A model generated the notes under the pieces. It did not search any database and was not told the origin of the DNA. It worked only from the letters and a program-made list of their open reading frames with translations. Shown piece by piece: positions 6,157-11,546 of a stretch of 11,546 bases of DNA (its first letter is position 1; each line of letters opens with the position of its first letter). This DNA is from an uncultured Fusobacterium sp. GTDB lineage: Bacteria > Fusobacteriota > Fusobacteriia > Fusobacteriales > Fusobacteriaceae. The stretch spans positions 1 to 11,546 of the forward strand of contig UQQO01000069.1 in NCBI GenBank assembly GCA_900543175.1, given 5' to 3'. The position numbers and the translations under genes are program-made.

Positions 6157-6193
6157 AATATTTTTTTATTTTTAATATAAATAAAAAAATATT
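6157..6193. repeat. Second perfect inverted repeat, abutting the first
   Basis: AATATTTTTTTATTT (6157-6171) and AAATAAAAAAATATT (6179-6193) are perfect 15 bp arms around a 7-base centre. The total of 37 bp equals the first repeat, and the two touch without a gap. It may be a second operator, an UP-like A/T tract for the asnA promoter, or a product of the extreme A+T content. Confidence 0.5.
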
Positions 6194-6214
6194 TTAATTT
6201 TAGGCGAGAAACTA

Positions 6215-6243
6215 TTGACTTTTTACAGGAATAGTGCTATTAT
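6215..6243 (+). promoter_or_regulatory. Sigma-70-type promoter of asnA
   Basis: TTGACT (6215-6220) and TATTAT (6238-6243) are 17 bases apart, giving a start near 6250 and a 5' leader of about 45 bases. A long A/T tract lies upstream. Confidence 0.8.
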
Positions 6244-6294
6244 AAAAGACATTAATACTATATTGAAGGAAATTATAATTAAGGACGTGGTAAA

Positions 6295-7278
6295 ATGAGT
6301 TACAAATCAAAATTAGATCTTAGACAAACAGAGGTTGCAATAAAGCAAGTAAAGGATTTCTTTGAAAGGGAATTAGCAAAAGAGTTAAATCTTACAAGGG
6401 TTTCAGCTCCATTATTTGTTAAACCTGAATCAGGATTAAATGACAACCTTAGTGGAATAGAAAGACCTGTAAGTTTTGTTACAAAAGCAGGAGATAAAGC
6501 AGAAATAGTTCATTCTTTGGCAAAATGGAAAAGAATGGCACTTCATAATTATAACTTCAATATAGGTGAAGGGCTTTATACAGATATGAATGCGATTAGA
6601 AGAGATGAAGATACAGACTTTATACATTCATACTATGTTGACCAATGGGACTGGGAAAAAATTATAGCAAAAGAGGATAGAACAGAGGAAAGCTTAAAAT
6701 CAACAGTTGAAGGAATTTTTGGAGTTTTAAAAAGTACTGAAGATTATATTTGTGGACTTTATCCTGAACTTTCAAGAAAAGTTCCTGAAAAAATTACATT
6801 TATAACTACACAAGAGTTAGAGGATAAATACCCTCTACTTACTCCAAAAGAGAGAGAACATGCAGCAGCTAAAGAGTATGGAGCAATATTTATTATGAAA
6901 ATAGGTGGGGTTTTAAACTCTGGAGAAAAACATGATGGAAGAGCTCCTGACTATGATGATTGGGAATTAAATGGAGATATTATCCTATATTATGAGCCTT
7001 TAGGAATTGGACTAGAGCTTTCATCTATGGGAATTAGAGTTGATGAAGATTCTCTAGCTAAACAACTTAAAATTGCTGGTTGTGAAGATAGAAAAACTCT
7101 TGAATATCATAGAATGCTATTAAACAGAGAACTTCCATACACAATTGGAGGAGGGTTAGGACAATCTCGTATCTGCTTATTCTTCCTAGATAAACTACAT
7201 ATTGGAGAGGTTCAAGCTTCTATGTGGCCAAAAGAGGTTCACGAAATTTGTAAAAAATTAAATATTCATCTATTGTAA
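6295..7278 (+). CDS. asnA: Aspartate-ammonia ligase (asparagine synthetase A)
   Basis: A 327-residue cytoplasmic enzyme making L-asparagine from L-aspartate, ammonia and ATP with release of AMP and diphosphate. Its length matches E. coli AsnA (330). The fold is that of the class II aspartyl-tRNA synthetase catalytic core. Recognisable blocks are [14 protein letters not shown] at 46-59, the [10 protein letters not shown] region at 71-80, MNAIRRDED at 98-106, the [11 protein letters not shown] segment around 213-223, and GGGLGQSR at 285-292 with the motif-3-like arginine, then GEVQASMWP. The ATG follows AAGGA by about 9 bases. It has its own promoter and terminator, so it is a single-gene unit, divergent from the amino-acid transporter and sharing its control region. 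No frameshift or missing block is seen. Confidence 0.98.
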   Translation: MSYKSKLDLRQTEVAIKQVKDFFERELAKELNLTRVSAPLFVKPESGLNDNLSGIERPVSFVTKAGDKAEIVHSLAKWKRMALHNYNFNIGEGLYTDMNAIRRDEDTDFIHSYYVDQWDWEKIIAKEDRTEESLKSTVEGIFGVLKSTEDYICGLYPELSRKVPEKITFITTQELEDKYPLLTPKEREHAAAKEYGAIFIMKIGGVLNSGEKHDGRAPDYDDWELNGDIILYYEPLGIGLELSSMGIRVDEDSLAKQLKIAGCEDRKTLEYHRMLLNRELPYTIGGGLGQSRICLFFLDKLHIGEVQASMWPKEVHEICKKLNIHLL

Positions 7279-7285
7279 AACACTG

Positions 7286-7321
7286 CACCTTCTATCTTAA
7301 TTTAGATGGAAGGTGTTTTTT
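7286..7321 (+). terminator. Intrinsic terminator of asnA
   Basis: CACCTTCTATCT (7286-7297) pairs with AGATGGAAGGTG (7304-7315) in a 12 bp stem with one wobble and a 6-base loop, followed by six T and a further T-rich run. It starts 8 bases after the stop. Confidence 0.9.
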
Positions 7322-7365
7322 ATTTTTAAGAAATTTATATGGTTTTAATTTGAAAAAAACTATTG

Positions 7366-7371
7366 TATAAT
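7366..7371 (+). promoter_or_regulatory. Possible -10 box for iadA
   Basis: A perfect TATAAT lies 32 bases before the iadA start and after the asnA terminator. The region 17 bases upstream (TTTTAA at 7343-7348) is a poor -35, so only the -10 element is supported. Confidence 0.45.
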
Positions 7372-7402
7372 ATATTTAACATAAAATATAGTGAGGTGGA
7401 GT

Positions 7403-8557
7403 ATGTTTAAACTTATTAAAAATGTAGAGATTTACAATCCAGAATTTAAAGGGGTTCAAGATATTCTTTTTTGCAATGATAAAATTGTAAAAATTGATAA
7501 AAATATTACTTGTGAAGGATTTGAATGTGAAATAATAGATGGGACAGGTAAAAAAGCTGTACCTGGATATATAGATCAACATATCCATATAACTGGAGGT
7601 GGAGGAGAGGGAAGTTTTAAAACTAGAGTACCTGAAGCCCCTCTATCAAAAATTGTTGAAGCTGGAGTTACTACTGTAATTGGAGTGTTAGGAACAGATA
7701 GTACAACAAGAAATGTAGAAAACATTGTAGCAAAAGCTAAAGGTTTAAAAGAGGAAGGGATCTCTTGCTATGTAACAACTGGTGCTTATGAGTTTCCATC
7801 ACCTACAATCACAGGGACAGTAAAAAGAGATGTAACTTTTATTGAAGAGATCATTGGAGTGAAACTTGCAATATCAGATCACAGAGCATCATATATTAAT
7901 GAGGGTATCCTTGAAGATCTAGCTTCTCAAGTTAGGACTGCTGGAATGTTCTCAAATAAAGCTGGAATAGTTGTACTTCATATGGGAGATGGAGATAGAC
8001 TTCTTTCTCAAGTTATGAATGTAATTGAAAAATCAGAAATTCCTATTAAACACTTTTTACCTACACATGTAAATAGAAAGAAAGAAGTTTTTGATTCTGC
8101 TATTGAATTTGCTAAGAAAGGTGGATATATAGATATTACTGACTCTTTTGCTGAAGAGGATTATGCTACTGCATCTAAAGGGGTAGTTATGGCAAAAAAG
8201 GCTGGAGTTGATTTAAGCCACATAACATTTAGTTCAGATGGGTATGGAAGCTTCTCAGACTATGATGCAGCAGGAAACTTAATTAGAATAGGTGCATCAC
8301 CTATCAATGTTCACCAAGCTGAAATTAAAAGACTTATCAATAATTATGGATTCACTTTAAGTGAAGCACTTCAATTTTTAACAATAAACCCTGCTAAATT
8401 CTTAAAACTTTATCCAGCTAAGGGAGTTTTAGCAGAGGGAAGTGATGCTGATATGGTATTACTAGATGATAATCTTGATATTACAGATGTTTTTGCTCTT
8501 GGAAAACAATTTGTAAGAAATAAAAAAGTTATTAGAAAAGGAACTTACGAAGATTAA
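7403..8557 (+). CDS. iadA: Isoaspartyl dipeptidase (amidohydrolase superfamily, M38)
   Basis: A 384-residue binuclear zinc enzyme that hydrolyses beta-aspartyl dipeptides left when proteins with isoaspartyl damage are degraded. E. coli IadA has 390 residues. Metal ligands fit His60 and His62 (YIDQHIHITGG), Lys154 in GVKLAISDHR as the carbamylated bridging lysine, His193 (VVLHMGDG), His222 (LPTHVNR) and Asp279 (FSSDGYGS), which is also the catalytic acid/base. The C-terminus closes the small beta domain (GSDADMVLLDD). ATG 7403 is chosen over an in-frame GTG at 7391 because the GAGGTGG ribosome binding site (7393-7399) lies between them. It is cytoplasmic, with no signal peptide. A small DUF1232 gene follows after 23 bases and is probably co-transcribed. 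Confidence 0.95.
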   Translation: MFKLIKNVEIYNPEFKGVQDILFCNDKIVKIDKNITCEGFECEIIDGTGKKAVPGYIDQHIHITGGGGEGSFKTRVPEAPLSKIVEAGVTTVIGVLGTDSTTRNVENIVAKAKGLKEEGISCYVTTGAYEFPSPTITGTVKRDVTFIEEIIGVKLAISDHRASYINEGILEDLASQVRTAGMFSNKAGIVVLHMGDGDRLLSQVMNVIEKSEIPIKHFLPTHVNRKKEVFDSAIEFAKKGGYIDITDSFAEEDYATASKGVVMAKKAGVDLSHITFSSDGYGSFSDYDAAGNLIRIGASPINVHQAEIKRLINNYGFTLSEALQFLTINPAKFLKLYPAKGVLAEGSDADMVLLDDNLDITDVFALGKQFVRNKKVIRKGTYED

Positions 8558-8580
8558 TCAAAGAAAGATGGTGAGATCTA

Positions 8581-8976
8581 ATGGAAGAAAAAGAAAATAT
8601 TAATCTTGAAAAAGAGGAGTATAAAAAGGAATACAATGAGAAAAGCTTTTTTGATAAATTGAAAAAAGTTTTAAAAGTTGTAGGGGTAAAAGGTGTGTAT
8701 ATGCTTTTGCTTCTCTATAACACTTTGCAAAGAAAGGATATTCCACCTAAAGAAAAATCAATAATTATTGGGGCTTTAGGGTACTTTATTCTTCCACTAG
8801 ATGCTTTACCAGATATTACCCCAATAGTAGGTTATAGTGATGATATTTTTGCTTTGGGAATGGCTATTTTAAAAGTGATGCCCTATATTGATGATGAAAT
8901 GAAGGAAAAGTCAAAAGAGCAAATAAAAAAATGGTTTAAAATTCCTGAAAGTGAATTGAATCTGTTAATAGATTAA
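8581..8976 (+). CDS. DUF1232 (YkvA-like) small protein
   Basis: A 131-residue protein of unknown function. Residues 1-30 are highly charged (Glu/Lys). A hydrophobic stretch follows at about 33-49. The DUF1232 core lies at about 57-95 with the family motif PLDALPDITPIVGYSDD (72-88), whose PxDxxPD and final DD are the conserved positions. A charged helix rich in Lys closes the protein. The hydrophobic parts suggest membrane association, but a full transmembrane topology is not clear. It starts 23 bases after iadA, probably in the same transcript, and ends before a shared bidirectional terminator. There is no evidence for a functional link with isoaspartyl peptide breakdown beyond position. Confidence 0.85.
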   Translation: MEEKENINLEKEEYKKEYNEKSFFDKLKKVLKVVGVKGVYMLLLLYNTLQRKDIPPKEKSIIIGALGYFILPLDALPDITPIVGYSDDIFALGMAILKVMPYIDDEMKEKSKEQIKKWFKIPESELNLLID

Positions 8977-9017
8977 AAATTTAATAGTAATTCTGCTAAG
9001 ATAGAAATCAATTAAAA

Positions 9018-9046
9018 AGGAGAATCTGCACTAAGCAAATTCTCCT
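9018..9046. terminator. Bidirectional intrinsic terminator between convergent genes
   Basis: AGGAGAAT (9018-9025) pairs with ATTCTCCT (9039-9046). The stem extends inward by TGC/GCA after one mismatch. Seven T (9049-9055) follow on the plus strand and an A tract (9014-9017) precedes it, giving T on the minus strand. It serves the DUF1232 gene and the DUF5684-like gene. Confidence 0.85.
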
Positions 9047-9078
9047 AATTTTTTTATAACTAAATAATTAAAAATTTA

Positions 9079-9444
9079 TTATAAATCGTAATCTCTTTTC
9101 TCCTCTGAATCAATAATTTCTACTTCAATAGGTCCTTGATAAGCAATATCTCCAAATCCTAAAACAAGATAGAAAATAAAACCTAAGAAAGAAAGTCCAA
9201 CTCCAAATAAAAATCCTTTTCCAAAAGCTCTAGCTAAAGCTAAATTTATTAAAAATGCAACAATAACATTCACTCCTGGTATAAAGATAAGAAGAAACCA
9301 CCACCAAGGTTTATTAATTATCTTTGTTATCAACACATAAATATTATAAAATGGAATTAGTGATTTCCACCCTGCAACACCTGCTTTTTCAAAAATTCTC
9401 CACATTCCTATAATAAGTAACACATAAAGTAAAAAACTAAGCAT
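9079..9444 (-). CDS. Small DUF5684-like integral membrane protein
   Basis: A 121-residue membrane protein with no known function. The family pattern is clear: WRIFEKAGVAGWKSLIPFYN at 15-34, KPWWWFLLIFIPGVNVI at 45-61, then LARAFGKG at 70-77. Predicted membrane segments are about 2-14 (short), 47-66 and 78-97. The tail is acidic (IEVEIIDSEEK). The same domain is found alone in many bacteria and fused to some signal peptidases, but here it stands alone with no catalytic motif. AGGAGG lies 5-6 bases before the ATG. It follows cvfB by 27 bases and is probably co-transcribed from the cvfB promoter, ending at the bidirectional terminator. Confidence 0.8.
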   Translation of the reverse strand: MLSFLLYVLLIIGMWRIFEKAGVAGWKSLIPFYNIYVLITKIINKPWWWFLLIFIPGVNVIVAFLINLALARAFGKGFLFGVGLSFLGFIFYLVLGFGDIAYQGPIEVEIIDSEEKRDYDL

Positions 9445-9471
9445 AATCTCCTCCTAAAACTTTTAATTATT

Positions 9472-10341
9472 TTATTTAGTTTTCTTAACTATTCTGTAAT
9501 ACCCTTTTTCATTTTTTTCAACTTTTCCATTTTTTAATAAATTTCCCATAGCTCTTTTAAAAGCTTTTTTACTCATATTGAAGTAATCTATAATCTCTTC
9601 TGGGCTACTTTTATCAGTGAAACCAAAGCTATCACCTAACAATCTCATTTTTCCAAGAATAAGCTCAGCATCTTCATCAATTTGAATATATGCTCTCTCT
9701 CTTGGTGTTAAGTCTATCTTTCCATCTTCTCTAACTCTGATAACTCTAGCTTCTATCTCATCTCCAACTTTATAATCTTTAAAGTATTCAATTTTAGGGA
9801 TAAGTCCAAAATATCTATCTTCAACTGCTACAAATACCCCTATATTAGGTTCTATTCTATATACAGTTCCAGAAACTATATCATTTTTCTTAATAGAAGT
9901 TGATGGAAGAAGGAATTTATAGATCTTCATTGTTGCTGAAAGTCTACCTTTACTATCTTCATATATTCCAACTAAATATTTTTTCCCTACCTCAACTGGT
10001 ATCTCTTGTTGCCCTCTAGGAAGAAGTAACTCTTTTTTTAGTCCCCAATCCATAAAAGCTCCAAGTTTTGGGTTTACATCTGTAACCTCTAGTTTAGCTA
10101 AAGTTCCTACAAGAGCTTCAGTTTTTCTAAAAGTTGCCACTGGTCTATCTTCAGAGTCCATATATATTAAAACTTCTACTTCATCTCCCTCTTTTAGCTC
10201 TCTCTCTTCTAACTCATTATTTGGAAGAAGTATGCTTATATCCTCTAACTCCTCTCCCTCTTTTTCAACCTCAGTAAGATAAGCTCCTACACTTGTAAAT
10301 CTATCAACTATCATTTTTTGTCTTTTACCTATTTTTATCAT
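9472..10341 (-). CDS. cvfB: S1-domain RNA-binding protein CvfB (YitL family)
   Basis: A 289-residue cytoplasmic protein close in length to B. subtilis YitL and S. aureus CvfB (about 300). By comparison with that family it has three S1-like beta-barrel domains at about 1-60, 65-135 and 145-212. The third is the clearest S1, with VSGTVYRIEPNIGVFVAV, FGLIPK and ARVIRVREDGKIDLTPRE. A C-terminal winged-helix domain of about 225-285 follows, containing the GFTDKSSPEEI and MSKKAFKRAMGNLL segments. In S. aureus the protein binds RNA and affects virulence-factor expression; a role here is only inferred as RNA binding. AAGGAG lies 10 bases before the ATG. It has its own promoter overlapping the end of the upstream ABC ATPase gene, and the small membrane-protein gene follows. 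Confidence 0.92.
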   Translation of the reverse strand: MIKIGKRQKMIVDRFTSVGAYLTEVEKEGEELEDISILLPNNELEERELKEGDEVEVLIYMDSEDRPVATFRKTEALVGTLAKLEVTDVNPKLGAFMDWGLKKELLLPRGQQEIPVEVGKKYLVGIYEDSKGRLSATMKIYKFLLPSTSIKKNDIVSGTVYRIEPNIGVFVAVEDRYFGLIPKIEYFKDYKVGDEIEARVIRVREDGKIDLTPRERAYIQIDEDAELILGKMRLLGDSFGFTDKSSPEEIIDYFNMSKKAFKRAMGNLLKNGKVEKNEKGYYRIVKKTK

Positions 10342-10376
10342 TAATTCTTCTCTCCTTAAACAAAATATTAGATTTT

Positions 10377-10405
10377 ATTATACCTTTTATTCTAATTATT
10401 TACAA
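10377..10405 (-). promoter_or_regulatory. Promoter of cvfB
   Basis: On the minus strand TTGTAA (10405-10400) and TATAAT (10382-10377) are 17 bases apart, with a start near 10370. The -35 box overlaps the stop codon of the upstream ATPase gene. Confidence 0.7.
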
Positions 10406-11104
10406 GAATAATTTTTTTATTTCTAACTTAAATTTCTCTTTTTCTTCACTATTTTCCAACATTTTCAAAGCAAATTTATTAATAAAAGAGGATCTTACAA
10501 CACTTGGCTTCCCACCAAGTACCACTATTTTTTCTCCTAAAGTTATTGCTGTATCAATATCATGTGTTATTAAAATAATTGTTTTCTTTTCTGACTCTTG
10601 TAATTTTATCAAGTCTTCTACTATTTCCTCTTTTATCTTTACATCTAAAAACTCAAAAGGTTCATCCATAAACATATAATTTGAAGGAAAGGCAAAGGCT
10701 CTAGCTATCCCAACTCTCCTCTTCATTCCTCCACTTAACATATTAGGAAACTCTTTTTCACTTCCTTCTAAATTAACTATCTTTAAATATTTTTTTATTC
10801 TCTCATCAAGTTCTGATTTCTCAACTTTTCCTTTTAATACAAATTCAAGATTACTATAAACAGTTTTCCAAGGTATTAAAGTATCTTCTTGAAACACATA
10901 TGATATCCCTTTTTCATGTTCTCTTTCAAAGATAATCTCTCCACTATAATCTTTTATCTTTCCTGCTATAATATTTAAAAGGGTAGATTTTCCACAACCA
11001 GATTCACCTAAAATAGCTGTGATTTTCCCTTCTTCTATCTCAATATCAATTCCACCTAAAACTTTTTTATCTCCATAATCTTTAACTATATTTTTTAATT
11101 GCAC
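10400..11104 (-). CDS. ABC transporter ATPase, nitrate/sulfonate/taurine (SsuB/TauB-like) type
   Basis: A 234-residue ATPase of the importer family for nitrate, sulfonates, taurine or pyrimidine/thiamine precursors. It has Walker A GESGCGKS at 33-40, Q-loop YVFQEDTLIPWKTV at 69-82 (the LIPW form is typical of this family), signature LSGGMKRR at 123-130, Walker B MFMDEPF at 144-150, and the switch His in LITHD at 178-182. The D-loop is EFLD at 151-154 where SALD or GALD is usual. A longer frame from TTG 11119 exists, but GTG 11104 is chosen: GGAGGA lies 7 bases before it, and its G is the last base of the permease TAG (TAGTG overlap). The substrate cannot be told; the binding protein is not in the window. 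Confidence 0.88.
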   Translation of the reverse strand: MQLKNIVKDYGDKKVLGGIDIEIEEGKITAILGESGCGKSTLLNIIAGKIKDYSGEIIFEREHEKGISYVFQEDTLIPWKTVYSNLEFVLKGKVEKSELDERIKKYLKIVNLEGSEKEFPNMLSGGMKRRVGIARAFAFPSNYMFMDEPFEFLDVKIKEEIVEDLIKLQESEKKTIILITHDIDTAITLGEKIVVLGGKPSVVRSSFINKFALKMLENSEEKEKFKLEIKKLFL

Positions 11105-11546
11105 TACTCTTTCCTCCAACTACTCATCTTTCTATTAAAGCTTTTTATTGTAACCTCAATTAGAAAATTTACAAGAATTATTATAATTATCCAAGCAAAT
11201 ATAGTAGCACTTTCAAGATAGATTTTTCCCATAAATATCTCTCCACCTATTGAAAGTGTATCTTGAGCTAAAACTTCTCCAGCTATTATTACTTTTAAAG
11301 CAAGTCCAACTATTGATGGAAGAGTTGAAGATAAATGAAAATAGATACTTGGAATATAGATATCTCTATAAATTAAAAATCTTGATACATTATATATTCT
11401 AGCCATCTTTATTAGATCTCTATCTATAGATTCTATTCCACCTATAATATTTTCATATATAATAGGTAGAACAATCATTATCCCAGCAAAAAATGGAACA
11501 AATTCAACTTTGCTCCATATTAATACTAAAATTATAACTACTATTG
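11104..11546 (-). CDS. ABC transporter permease, nitrate/sulfonate/taurine (BPD_transp_1) type, partial at the window edge
   Basis: The C-terminal 147 residues or so of an inner-membrane permease; the start lies beyond 11546. The frame is open upstream of ATG 11478 with family-like sequence (SKVEFVPFF), so that ATG is internal. The coupling-helix region is ESIDRDLIKMARIYNVSRF followed by IYIPSIYFHL, as in SsuC/TauC-type permeases. Two hydrophobic segments follow (around SIVGLALKVIIAGEVLA and TIFAWIIIIILVNFLIE), and the end is basic (SFNRKMSSWRK). The stop TAG shares one base with the GTG of the ATPase gene, which should couple their translation. Confidence 0.85.
   Translation of the reverse strand, partial: IVVIILVLIWSKVEFVPFFAGIMIVLPIIYENIIGGIESIDRDLIKMARIYNVSRFLIYRDIYIPSIYFHLSSTLPSIVGLALKVIIAGEVLAQDTLSIGGEIFMGKIYLESATIFAWIIIIILVNFLIEVTIKSFNRKMSSWRKE

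Noticed and set aside
10342-10399. Inverted repeats AATTATT/AATAATT as a terminator of the nitrate/taurine-type ATPase gene
   Set aside because: The stem is all A/T and no T run follows on the minus strand; the region is better explained by the cvfB promoter.
11105-11119. TTG start for the nitrate/taurine-type ATPase
   Set aside because: GGAGGA lies just after the TTG and correctly before the GTG that overlaps the permease stop as TAGTG.

Overview
The DNA is strongly A+T-rich, with compact genes, AGGAGG-type ribosome binding sites and A/T-ending codons. The amino-acid binding protein has an ordinary cleavable signal peptide instead of a lipoprotein signal, which points to a cell with a periplasm. 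Low G+C, a probable diderm envelope and a gene set centred on peptide and amino-acid use together suggest a Fusobacterium-like organism. This is an inference from gene content and composition; no marker gene is present.

Layout. Positions 2-3182 (+): the end of a peptide-type ABC transporter operon, with the tail of the binding protein, two ATPases and a zinc deacylase of the AstE/AspA family. Positions 3172-3513: a roughly 300 bp non-coding element with a large nested inverted repeat, flanked by a 17 bp direct repeat. It sits between the deacylase and its terminator. Positions 3580-6141 (-): a polar amino-acid ABC transporter (permease, ATPase, binding protein) read from a consensus promoter through a leader of about 310 nt. 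The leader holds an arginine-rich 26-codon ORF and two intrinsic terminators. Positions 6215-7321 (+): asnA with its own promoter and terminator, divergent from the transporter. Two abutting perfect palindromes lie between the two promoters. Positions 7403-8976 (+): isoaspartyl dipeptidase iadA and a small DUF1232 protein. Positions 9079-10341 (-): a small DUF5684-like membrane protein and the S1-domain RNA-binding protein CvfB. Positions 10400-11546 (-): the ATPase and partial permease of a nitrate/sulfonate/taurine-type ABC transporter running off the window.

Taken together the window is mostly housekeeping and nutrient acquisition: peptide import plus a deacylase, regulated amino-acid import, asparagine synthesis and recycling of isoaspartyl dipeptides. 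The least expected part is the transporter control region (about 5841-6193). It combines a palindrome over the -35 box, an Arg-codon-rich leader peptide whose Arg codons lie in an RNA stem, and tandem terminators. This is a candidate undescribed attenuation system. The second is the inserted palindromic element at 3172-3513. No CRISPR array, transposase gene, tRNA or rRNA was seen.
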